Assembly: GCF_900215485.1 (NCBI RefSeq)
Contig: NZ_OCMZ01000002.1
Span: 1,302,001 to 1,366,000 of the forward strand
DNA from: Nitrosovibrio sp. Nv4
Lineage (GTDB): Bacteria; Pseudomonadota; Gammaproteobacteria; Burkholderiales; Nitrosomonadaceae
DNA: 64,000 nt
Reading direction: 5' to 3'
The translations under genes and the position numbers were made by a program. Below the pieces are notes generated by a model. The model was not told the origin of the DNA. It was given only the letters and a program-made list of their open reading frames with translations, and did no database searches. Of the stretch, positions 29,616 to 37,631 are shown one piece after another. The number at the start of each line of letters is the position of its first letter. Within the stretch, counting starts at the first letter, position 1.

Positions 29616-32008
29616 TCGCGGCCCTCCTCAACCTTGCGTTCGACCTCGGGCCTGCGCAAATCACCCTCGATGTCGACGTTGCGTGCCTGCGCCTGATAGA
29701 GGCGGTAATAATGACCTTCACGCCCCATCAATTCAGCGTGATTGCCTACCTCGACAATACTGCCACGGTCGAGCACAATCAGCCGATTCGCATCGCGCAG
29801 AGTGGAAAGACGGTGGGCAATTGCGATAGTCGTTCGGCCCCGTACCAGATTTTCGAGCGCTTTCTGTATTTCTTTCTCGGTGGTCGTGTCAACAGAGGAA
29901 GTGGCCTCATCAAGAATCAAAATGCGCGGGTCAATCAGCAGTGCGCGAGCTATCGATATGCGTTGCCGCTCACCTCCCGATAGTGCCTGTCCCCGCTCGC
30001 CAACCAGGGAGTCGTAGCCGTGCGTCAAGCGCAGAATAAACTCATGGGCATGGGCAGCGCGGGCTGCGGCAACAATCTCCTCCCGGTTCGCGTCGGGTTT
30101 ACCGTAAGCAATATTCTCGGCAATGGTCCCGAAAAACAGGAAGGGCTCCTGAAGCACGAGACCAATGTGCTTGCGGTATTCAGCTACCGGCAGGGTGCGA
30201 ATATCCACTCCATCCAGCAAGATCGCGCCTTCAGTAACATCGTAAAAGCGGCAGATCAGGTTGACAATCGTGCTCTTGCCTGACCCGCTATGCCCAACCA
30301 GGCCGACCATCTCGCCCGGCTCGATGTTGATATTGATGTCGCGTGTCACACTGCGGGTGCCATAACGAAACCCTACATCGCATAACTGGATGCGGCCTTC
30401 AACGACGGGCAAATGCGCCGGATGTGCGGGCTCCGGAACGCTGGAAACGTGATCGAGTATTTCAAAGATCCGTTTGGTGCCAGCCGCGGCCTTCTGGGTA
30501 AACGAGACAATGCGGCTCATCGAATCGAGCCGCATGTAGAAACGGCTGATATAGGCGAGGAAGGCAGTCAGTACGCCAACCGTGATTTCGTCTCTGGATA
30601 CTTGCCAGATACCGAAAATCCACACCACGAGCAGCCCGATCTCGGTAAGCAGGGTAACGGTGGGGGTAAACAACGACCAGACCTTGTTGACCCGATCGTT
30701 GACCTCCCGATTGCGCTCGTTAGCGGCGCGGAAGCGTGTAGCCTCGCGCTTCTCCTGCGCAAATGCCTTGACAACGCGTACGCCGGGAATGGTGTCGGCA
30801 AGCACGCTGGTGACCTCAGCCCAGGCACGATCAACCTTTTCAAATCCGGTGCGTAATCTGTCCCGCACCATGTGGATCAGCCAGCCGATGATGGGGAGCG
30901 GCACAAGCGTCACTACCGCAAGCCAGGGATCGATCGAAACCAGGATGACGACCGTCATGCCGATCATCAGCACATCAGTAGCGAAATCAAGCAGGTGTAG
31001 CGATAAGAACATGTTAAGGCGATCGGTTTCCGAACCAATTCTCGCCATCAGGTCGCCTGTCCGTTTTCCACCGAAATAGGCATGCGAGAGTTTGAGAAGA
31101 TGTTCGTAGGCGGCAGTGCGAAGATCGGCACCGATACGTTCAGAAACCAGCGCCAACATATAGGTTCGCGTCCAGCTAAGCATCCATGCCAGAATCGCGG
31201 CGCCAAGCAGTCCGGTCAGATAGAATACGACCAGGTCAACGTCGATGGGCTTACCATTCTGATAGGGAATCAGCACATTATCCATCAGCGGCATGGTCAT
31301 ATAGGGGGGCACCATCGCAGCAGCAGTACTGCCCAACGTCAGCAGGAAACCAGTGAGCAGCCGCAATTTGTAGGGTTTGGCAAAACGCCACAAGCGAAAG
31401 AGTGTCCAGGTCGATGGCGGGATCTGACTCTCCTCTCTGCACGCTGCGCATTCTTCCTCGCCCGGCAATAGGGGCACATCAAGTACTCTCTGACATTTGG
31501 GGCATCGCGCCTGAGCGGGCGGCGGAGGCTGTTCTCCGGTGAGCCGGTAGTTGAGCTGTTGCGTAAATTGCTCAACCAGACGACCGGCAGCCGCACTGCT
31601 ACCCAATGTATAATGCCAGGCAGCGAGTAATGAATCCTCGTCCAGAAGCTCGATGCTGCCTATCCCGGCGTGATCATAACGCGCAAGCGTAAGCCCTGGC
31701 CGGTAGGGCCAGCCCTGCCAGGTCAAGTCCTTCTCTGCCGTAGCCAACAATCGTTTATTGGTAACAACCACAAGCCCAGCTGAAAAATATAGTTGGGTAT
31801 CGAGATCGGTTTCGAGCCACGTCAGCACCTTCTCTTCATCCAGGAGCTGTGATTCGACTTGGGCTACCCAGACGGAAGGAAGGGCTGTCGACGGCATGCC
31901 AGGCAGAATGCCTGTTGAAGAAGTTGGGGAAAGTCCGGGTTTTGGCATGGTGAATCGGAGCAGGGTGTCAGAAATATTGCCATCTAAACATAGCTGAATT
32001 GTGGCCAC
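29612..32008 (-). CDS. ABC transporter (fused permease-ATPase) of the cyanophycin cluster
   Basis: This is a half-transporter of the exporter type with an unusual soluble N-terminal part. From the GTG at 32008 it is 798 residues: a beta-rich domain (about 20-160, DLDTQLYFSAGLVVVTNKRLLATAEKDLTW), a zinc-ribbon (CPKC...CAAC, about 165-190), six membrane helices (about 205-500) and an ATPase domain. The ATPase has Walker A GHSGSGKST, signature LSGGERQRISIARALL and Walker B ILILDEATSSVD. It pairs with DUF1854 and lies upstream of cphA'-cphA, so a link to cyanophycin metabolism is likely, but the substrate is unknown. The start is uncertain: GTG 32008 has a GGAAAGG site 10 nt before, a GTG at 32128 and an ATG at 31948 are also in frame, and a 9-codon ORF lies between. 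Confidence 0.87.
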   Translation of the reverse strand: MATIQLCLDGNISDTLLRFTMPKPGLSPTSSTGILPGMPSTALPSVWVAQVESQLLDEEKVLTWLETDLDTQLYFSAGLVVVTNKRLLATAEKDLTWQGWPYRPGLTLARYDHAGIGSIELLDEDSLLAAWHYTLGSSAAAGRLVEQFTQQLNYRLTGEQPPPPAQARCPKCQRVLDVPLLPGEEECAACREESQIPPSTWTLFRLWRFAKPYKLRLLTGFLLTLGSTAAAMVPPYMTMPLMDNVLIPYQNGKPIDVDLVVFYLTGLLGAAILAWMLSWTRTYMLALVSERIGADLRTAAYEHLLKLSHAYFGGKRTGDLMARIGSETDRLNMFLSLHLLDFATDVLMIGMTVVILVSIDPWLAVVTLVPLPIIGWLIHMVRDRLRTGFEKVDRAWAEVTSVLADTIPGVRVVKAFAQEKREATRFRAANERNREVNDRVNKVWSLFTPTVTLLTEIGLLVVWIFGIWQVSRDEITVGVLTAFLAYISRFYMRLDSMSRIVSFTQKAAAGTKRIFEILDHVSSVPEPAHPAHLPVVEGRIQLCDVGFRYGTRSVTRDININIEPGEMVGLVGHSGSGKSTIVNLICRFYDVTEGAILLDGVDIRTLPVAEYRKHIGLVLQEPFLFFGTIAENIAYGKPDANREEIVAAARAAHAHEFILRLTHGYDSLVGERGQALSGGERQRISIARALLIDPRILILDEATSSVDTTTEKEIQKALENLVRGRTTIAIAHRLSTLRDANRLIVLDRGSIVEVGNHAELMGREGHYYRLYQAQARNVDIEGDLRRPEVERKVEEGRE

Positions 32009-32048
32009 GTCGTGTAGCCTTTCCTCGCGAATGGATAACGACGCCTTC

Positions 32049-32078
32049 TCACTCTTTACCGAATGCCGATTCAGCCAT
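32049..32078 (-). CDS. possible 9-residue leader peptide before the ABC transporter
   Basis: ATG at 32078 followed by eight codons and TGA encodes MAESAFGKE. It has the best ribosome-binding site of the neighbourhood (AGGAGG, 8 nt before the ATG). It is out of frame with the transporter and ends about 40 nt before the GTG start chosen for it. It may be a leader peptide or may mark a mis-assigned transporter start. Confidence 0.3.
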   Translation of the reverse strand: MAESAFGKE

Positions 32079-32297
32079 TTTTCCGCCCTCCTTATTTTAG
32101 TGATTCCATGATGTCCAGCTCGCTCCACTGCATTCCATAATCCGCAGGGGGAGCGTTTTCACGAAGTCAGGCGGCGGACACATTATGCCCTATTGAACCT
32201 AAATCCGGCAGTTGACCGCTCATTTTCGAGCTTAGGGTTATGATCCAAAAAGACTTTTTGTATCACTTGACCTTCAACTTTTAGGTGAGTCCGCTAC

Positions 32298-32413
32298 GGG
32301 GTGGATTGCACGGTTTTTGCGGCACATGGCTGCGTTACAACTCCTTGGAATGGAATGACCATTCCGCGTCATTGCGCCTTGCCCTGCACCCCAAAAACCA
32401 TACACTCCACCCC
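32298..32413. repeat. 116-bp imperfect palindrome with nested hairpin (MITE- or REP-like)
   Basis: The outer arms are 25 nt each (32298-32322 and 32389-32413) and match at 21 of 25 positions as inverted repeats, both ending in GGGGTGGA / TCCACCCC. At the centre is a second, perfect hairpin GGAATGG-AATGA-CCATTCC (32347-32365). The whole lies in the 450-bp gap between the ABC transporter and the EamA gene and has no coding potential. This structure is typical of small non-autonomous mobile elements or extragenic palindromes. No clean target duplication is visible. Confidence 0.6.
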
Positions 32414-32455
32414 GCTCAACTACCGGATTTAGGTTTAATGTTATGTTACTCGCAT

Positions 32456-33352
32456 TCAGGCGCTGATCCCGGCGCCGCGATCTGCCCGAACACCGAGAAC
32501 AGCGCCGACGGTTACTGCACTCAGTCCCGCCAGTGTCAGTAAAGACAGCGGCTCGCCCAGAAGTGGCACAGCGGCGAGCGCCGATATGACCGGCACAAAA
32601 GCCATCAGCAAGGCGACGGTTTGGGATCCAAGACGGCGCACCGAGAAGGTATAGAGCAACATTGCGACGAACACCACTAGCACACCCTGATATACGGCCT
32701 GAACGGCAATTTCGCTTTTGGTCGCCTGGCCGAGCGTACTAGGCAGAAACAACCACCAGATGGGCAGATAAACTATCGCGCTGCCCAGCGTGGTAGCTAC
32801 CGTTGCGGCAAGGGGCGGTACCGGATAACGGCCGAGCAACAGCGTAAACACTGCCCACGACGATGAGCCGCAAAGAAAAAGCAGGTCGCCTAGAATTTGC
32901 ATGCGGGTGAGTTGAGGACCGCGTGAAATTGAGTCAGCGGCAGTTAACACGATGCCCGCAAAGACAACAAGCAGTGCGATTCGGCGCTGCCTTACCGGTT
33001 TGTGGCCAAGCCAGATCCACGCAATAATCGCTGTCAAGAATGGGAGTGCTCCGGGCAACAGCACCGAAGCATGCGCGGCGGGCGACATCCGAAAAGCGGC
33101 ATATACGGCAATGGCATAACCTATACCGCCAAACAATGAGAATAGCACGATGACCTTGAGTGGCGGCAGCAGTATCCGCGGCAGGAAAAAGATAGCAATT
33201 AACGCGCCTACGCCGAAACGCAGCAACGTGATATCCCAGCTTGTCAGCATGCCTGCGCCGGCGTGCCGTGTAACAAGAATAAAGCCCGTCCAGATGCAAA
33301 TGGTAAGGGAAACTGCGATCCAGCCGCTATGGGCATGTACTGCTGCATTCAT
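32456..33352 (-). CDS. EamA/DMT-family transporter
   Basis: This is a 298-residue integral membrane protein with ten hydrophobic segments arranged as two five-helix EamA repeats. The first runs about 10-140 (TSWDITLLRFGVGALIAIFFLPRILL, SVLLPGALPFLTAIIAWIWLGHKPVRQRRIALLVVFAGIVL). The second runs about 155-290 (FLCGSSSWAVFTLLLGRY, TFSVRRLGSQTVALLMAFVPVISALAAVPLLGEPLSLLTLAGLSAVTVGAVLG). Family members export metabolites and amino acids or import small molecules; the substrate is not predictable. It lies on the same strand as, and 361 bp downstream of, the putative ovothiol genes, so a role with them is possible but unsupported. Confidence 0.9.
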   Translation of the reverse strand: MNAAVHAHSGWIAVSLTICIWTGFILVTRHAGAGMLTSWDITLLRFGVGALIAIFFLPRILLPPLKVIVLFSLFGGIGYAIAVYAAFRMSPAAHASVLLPGALPFLTAIIAWIWLGHKPVRQRRIALLVVFAGIVLTAADSISRGPQLTRMQILGDLLFLCGSSSWAVFTLLLGRYPVPPLAATVATTLGSAIVYLPIWWLFLPSTLGQATKSEIAVQAVYQGVLVVFVAMLLYTFSVRRLGSQTVALLMAFVPVISALAAVPLLGEPLSLLTLAGLSAVTVGAVLGVRADRGAGISA

Positions 33353-33713
33353 GGCATGTCGCTAAATACGGTCGGCAAAGCAAGGATCCGAAACAAAACT
33401 TGACTGAACAATCAAGAGGGCAATAGTCTGGCGAAGCAGTGAGGCTTCCTGCCTCATCTACCTGAAGAAAGGAGTGACCAGACCGCCAGGAACGCAGTGA
33501 ATGTCAGGTCGGGGCCACGCATGAACCCCAACGGTTGCTTCCATTGCACCGATATGCTGGTGGGCGGCACTCCCAATTGACCTTTGCCGGTGGAGCAATG
33601 CAGCTCCTGCCAAATTCTGCGGGATAGAAAGGAATGATCATGCGCCGGGGCGTGCGGCGAAACTTTTGAACAAGCTCCATGGACAATACCTCTGCCGGTA
33701 ACCTGGGGTTCGT
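33353..33713. other. intergenic region with a nested hairpin; possible transposon scar
   Basis: There is no convincing gene. A hairpin TGAGGC-TTCCT-GCCTCA (33440-33456) sits inside an outer pair GTCTGG (33426-33431) / CCAGAC (33478-33483). On the minus strand the loop reads GAGGCAGGAAGCCTC, which is reminiscent of the 3' hairpins of IS200/IS605-type elements. The 60-codon minus-strand ORF beside it (33504-33686) has no recognisable domain. A decayed element is possible but not shown. Confidence 0.3.
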
Positions 33714-34955
33714 TCAGAAGTTTCCTGAGCCGTACTCGCTTCCATGCTTGGCCCGATACACTGCTTTTCTGATATTTTCGAGGGCCGTTTCAATGACGTG
33801 ACGTGGCGCGCCAATATTCATGCGCATGAAGCCGCTTCCCGCCGCGCCGAATAGAGTGCCTGGACTCATGCCCACACCAGCTTCATGTACGAAAAAATGC
33901 CTTAGTTGCATGTCATTTATCCGTAACAAGGTCATGAGCGTATGACAATCAAGCCAGAGCAGATAAGTACCTTCCGGTTTGATGAGGCGAATTTCCGGAA
34001 GATGCGCTGCAAGATACTCCGCGACAACATCATGCGTTTTCTGCAGATAAACCTGCAACTCATCCAGCCAGGCCTCGCCTTCCCGATAGGCGGCCTCGAA
34101 AGCGACGATACTGAAAGGATTGGATGCGCTGACGTGCATCATGTCGAATGTCTGGCTAAGCTTTTCTCGATACTCGGGATTAGGTACGATGAGAACGGAA
34201 AGATTCAGCCCGGGAATGTTGAATGTCTTACTGGGCGCAACGGCGGTTACGACGTTAGCCCTGTTTCCGGCCGATGCTTCCGCGAGCATCGAAAGCACGT
34301 GATGCCGGTTTCCAGGATAGAGCAGATCTGCGTGGATCTCATCCGAAAATATCGCCAGGCCGTATTTCTCGGCAATTTGCAGGATTCGTTTCAGTTCCTG
34401 TTTGCGCCATACCCTGCCGACAGGGTTATGGGGGGAACATAGCAATAACAGACGGGCTCCTTCTGCACATCGCTCCAGATGATCATAATCGATGTCATAA
34501 CGACTGTTCCTCAGGCGCAACGGATTATGCACCAGTTGTCTGCCGGTACTGGTGACAGCCGAAAAAAAGGGGAAATACACGGGCGGTTGCACAATGACAG
34601 CTTCGCCTGGCTCGGCGAATGTCATGACAGCCGCGTGTAGCGAAGGCACCACGCCAGGGCACATCATGATCCAATCCCGGTGTATGTTCCAGCTATGACG
34701 CCGCTTCAACCAGGTTGCCAATGATTCATACAGGCTATCAGGATAGACGGTATAGCCGTACACGGGATGGGCGGCGCGCCGTGACAGTGCCTGAGTCACC
34801 GCTGGCGGTGCGGCAAAATCCATATCCGCTACCCATAACGGAGTAACCCCCGCTGCGCCGAACATGCTTTGGCGCGCGTCATATTTCAGACTGGCGGTAT
34901 GGGCACGATCGATTTCGCGATCGAAGCCGTGGTTCAAAACATGGCCCGCACTCAA
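33714..34955 (-). CDS. PatB/MalY-type PLP-dependent C-S lyase (candidate OvoB)
   Basis: This fold-type I PLP enzyme has about 413 residues and is of the PatB/MalY cystathionine beta-lyase branch: FDREIDRAHTASLKYD, LWVADMDFAAPPAV, HPVYGYTVYPDSLYESLATWLKRRH, CSPHNPVGRVW, FSDEIHADLLYPG and the PLP lysine in APSKTFNIPGL. It directly follows ovoA, sharing the bases of its stop codon. The last step of ovothiol synthesis needs a PLP lyase that cleaves the 5-histidylcysteine sulfoxide, so this gene is a good OvoB candidate (inference). The start is uncertain: no ATG is in frame near the conserved beginning. TTG at 34955 overlaps the ovoA TGA and has GGGAAAGAG upstream; TTG at 34937 is the alternative. 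Confidence 0.85.
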   Translation of the reverse strand: MSAGHVLNHGFDREIDRAHTASLKYDARQSMFGAAGVTPLWVADMDFAAPPAVTQALSRRAAHPVYGYTVYPDSLYESLATWLKRRHSWNIHRDWIMMCPGVVPSLHAAVMTFAEPGEAVIVQPPVYFPFFSAVTSTGRQLVHNPLRLRNSRYDIDYDHLERCAEGARLLLLCSPHNPVGRVWRKQELKRILQIAEKYGLAIFSDEIHADLLYPGNRHHVLSMLAEASAGNRANVVTAVAPSKTFNIPGLNLSVLIVPNPEYREKLSQTFDMMHVSASNPFSIVAFEAAYREGEAWLDELQVYLQKTHDVVAEYLAAHLPEIRLIKPEGTYLLWLDCHTLMTLLRINDMQLRHFFVHEAGVGMSPGTLFGAAGSGFMRMNIGAPRHVIETALENIRKAVYRAKHGSEYGSGNF

Positions 34956-37132
34956 GCCACTCTTTCCCAGATCGTTACTTCCGAAAGCGTGTGCTGGAAT
35001 TTCCGCCGGGTTTCTCGAATAACGAATGGCACTTCCGTCGGACCCTGGACCAGTTTGAAATGGCTGCCCAGGATCTCTTTCAGGCCATCGAGCGTTCCAA
35101 AGCTCTCGCCATCGCGCTTGAATCCACCCACCCATGCTTCCCGCTTGGTATGTTCCTCAAGCCAGGTATATGGCGAAGCAATCAGCAAGAGGCCGCCGGG
35201 GTTGAGCCGTGTGTGAATAGCTGTGAGTAGTTTGGCTGGGTCATAAAGACGATCGATGAGGTTGGCGGCAAGGATAAGGTCATAGCCGGTAAACAGAGGC
35301 TTGAGATTACAGGCATCACCCTGATAAAACGTTACCTTATCCTTGACCTTATCCAGGCCCAGCCCAGCCAGCGTCCGCTCTCTATAAAAAACGAGATCAC
35401 CCTCATCCGTTAATGTGTAGCGCAGTACTCCCTGCTCCGCAAGCTGGACGCCCTGGCCTATGAAGCGAGCGGAAAAATCGATTCCGGTCACATCGTCAAA
35501 ATGCCGTGCCAGTTCGAAGGTCGCACGCCCCGAGGCGCAACCGAGGTCAAGGGCCTTGTGTGCGGGTCTTCCGTCCATTGCTGCAATAGCCAGCTCAGCC
35601 AGTGCCTTCGGAAAGTTTGGCACGCTGAAGTAGGTATCACCATAATGGAATTCGGCATATTCCGAGAGCGACTTGTCCGTTTCATAGTGGGAACCATGCT
35701 GAACGGCAGGAGCAGCCGCAACCACGTAGCGAAACCCGGCATGCTGAAAGAAATGACGCCGAAATGCATAGCGTGCGCTCTTCATCGATTCATTGCCGCA
35801 TGAAATCCAGGAACCCCCCTTCATGAGATTATGGCGACCATCAAAGGTCGGCGTGGTAAAGTCATCATAATGCGGATGAATTTCAAAACCTTCAAAAGGA
35901 TAGATCGGCGTTTCGGTCCACTGCCACACGTTGCCGACGACGTCGTAGAAATCCCCCTGAGGAAATTCATTTACCGGATGGCTGGAGGCGCAATGATCAA
36001 GATGGATATTCGCTGCCGCCGGTTCGAGATGCGGCACTTCGGACAACCCGGCTACGTCATACAGTCGATACCACTCGTCTTCCGTTGGCAATCTGCATGG
36101 TTGACCGCTCGCTATGGCTTTCCAGTTGCAGAAGGCCTTGGCTTCGTGATAATTCACCTCGACCGGCCAATCCCAGGGCATCGGTATTTCTTTGGTCATT
36201 AATCGCAATCGCCACTCGGCGCCTTGTCGAACCCAGAAGGTGGGGTGTTCCGCGCCAACATGGCGTTGCCATGCGCATCCCTCCTCTTCCCATAATGTCT
36301 CTGTGCCATAACCATTTGCCTCGACAAAATCAAGAAACTCCCGGTTGCTCACCAGAAATTTGCCGGCCTGAAAGGCCCCAACTTCGGCGATATGAGCGCC
36401 ATACTCATTGTCCCATCCGTAAATGGGATCGGTTTTATCCTTACCTAGACGCACGACGCCATCTGGTACATCGATCAACTGATTTTCGGGCGCCGGTCCG
36501 GATTTACGATAAGGTTCCCATGCGGGATGAGGAATGACATATTCCAGCGCGTGTTGCCGGATGAGGACGGATGACGTCTCAAGATGGATGCGCTCATGCT
36601 CGATGCCCATCATGATAGTCCACCAGGGACTATCCCAGCCAATCGGCAAAGTGAGCGGCGTTTCCTCGATAATCCGGTTAACAATGTCGCGTACTGTATT
36701 GCGGTAGGCCTGCACCTCTGCAACCGAAGGCCAATCGTAATGGGTGGTATTCAGGTCATCCCAGCTCATTTCATCAACGCCCACGGCGAACATGGATTCC
36801 ATTTTCGGGTTGATTCGTTCAGTAATCAGTCCCGCCAGCAGCAGTTTGTTCGTAAAGAAAGTCGACGTGTGCCCCAGGTAGAAAATCAGCGGGTGACGCA
36901 ACGGGATCGGTTTTTTGAAATAGGCTTCATCGCTGCGCAATGTCTCGAAGAGCTGTTCGTAGCGATCAAGCGTGGCATGAAAATATTCGCATATCTCCTC
37001 ACGCTTTGCAGCTACATTATCGCCATCAAGAATAGGGTTTCGTGGAAAAAGCTGTTTAGGCATCACACGTAATTGGGGATTTTCAGAAGCGAACTGGACG
37101 GGTGTTATAGTTTTTCGTGCGTTCAAAGTCAT
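34952..37132 (-). CDS. ovoA: 5-histidylcysteine sulfoxide synthase with fused methyltransferase (OvoA)
   Basis: OvoA is a mononuclear iron enzyme that joins cysteine to histidine with oxygen, the first step of ovothiol A synthesis; its C-terminal domain methylates the imidazole nitrogen later. The ATG at 37132 (MTLNARKTITPVQ) has GAGG upstream; a TTG two codons earlier is the only extension. The 726 residues contain a DinB-like domain with the HX3HXE iron motif (HERIHLE, about 179-185), a formylglycine-generating-enzyme-like domain (about 220-470, with CRLPTEDEWYRLYD, VVGNVWQWTETP, LMKGGSWISCGNESMKSARYAFRRHFFQHAGFRYV) and an S-adenosylmethionine methyltransferase domain (ALDLGCASGRATFELA). 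The length and fusion are those of bacterial OvoA rather than EgtB. Three 10-bp repeats lie upstream. Confidence 0.93.
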   Translation of the reverse strand: MTLNARKTITPVQFASENPQLRVMPKQLFPRNPILDGDNVAAKREEICEYFHATLDRYEQLFETLRSDEAYFKKPIPLRHPLIFYLGHTSTFFTNKLLLAGLITERINPKMESMFAVGVDEMSWDDLNTTHYDWPSVAEVQAYRNTVRDIVNRIIEETPLTLPIGWDSPWWTIMMGIEHERIHLETSSVLIRQHALEYVIPHPAWEPYRKSGPAPENQLIDVPDGVVRLGKDKTDPIYGWDNEYGAHIAEVGAFQAGKFLVSNREFLDFVEANGYGTETLWEEEGCAWQRHVGAEHPTFWVRQGAEWRLRLMTKEIPMPWDWPVEVNYHEAKAFCNWKAIASGQPCRLPTEDEWYRLYDVAGLSEVPHLEPAAANIHLDHCASSHPVNEFPQGDFYDVVGNVWQWTETPIYPFEGFEIHPHYDDFTTPTFDGRHNLMKGGSWISCGNESMKSARYAFRRHFFQHAGFRYVVAAAPAVQHGSHYETDKSLSEYAEFHYGDTYFSVPNFPKALAELAIAAMDGRPAHKALDLGCASGRATFELARHFDDVTGIDFSARFIGQGVQLAEQGVLRYTLTDEGDLVFYRERTLAGLGLDKVKDKVTFYQGDACNLKPLFTGYDLILAANLIDRLYDPAKLLTAIHTRLNPGGLLLIASPYTWLEEHTKREAWVGGFKRDGESFGTLDGLKEILGSHFKLVQGPTEVPFVIRETRRKFQHTLSEVTIWERVA

Positions 37133-37631
37133 ATTCAACCTCGGGTATGAATTGCCTCTATAAAAATAAACGAAGTGTACACCTGGATATGCCGCTGCCT
37201 ACATCCAACTAAATCCAACTGAACCCAACTGGACGAAGATCAGTACGCCCGAGCAAGCGTTTAACTGTGCTTAACCAACGATAACGCGTCAAAACGGTGT
37301 AGTAGGTCAGATAAGGCGTTGGAACGAGCACTGCTTTCGCATTCGATTGTAATGGCCGAAGCGAGTTCCTTTCAATTCCAGAGATCGGGTTTGTGGTGAA
37401 GTTTATCGTACCTGACAGTACAATTCATTAATCCACATGAATCCCTGTTCAATTTTGATGCGATGGCGTTTCTACTACATAAGTAGAGCATAAGGCACGA
37501 TGCAGACGCAAGAGAGTAACACGCAAACAGGTAAAAATGAATGCGCCCAGCGATTCCAGCCTTCACCATGCCCATAACAGTATCCCTGCTGGTATTGCTC
37601 ATCGAATTTTTTTCGAAAGGATACCTTAACA
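37133..37631. other. intergenic region between ovoA and the DUF3047 gene
   Basis: The two genes are divergent and this 499-bp stretch should hold both promoters. No convincing ORF is seen. The only distinct structure is a set of three 10-bp tandem repeats (37204-37233), listed separately. Confidence 0.5.
37204..37233. repeat. three tandem 10-bp repeats (CCAACT motif) upstream of ovoA
   Basis: TCCAACTAAA, TCCAACTGAA and CCCAACTGGA follow one another without gaps, so CCAACT recurs every 10 bp, one helical turn. The array ends about 71 bp before the ovoA start. Such spacing fits binding of a regulator along one face of the DNA, but no factor is known. Confidence 0.5.
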
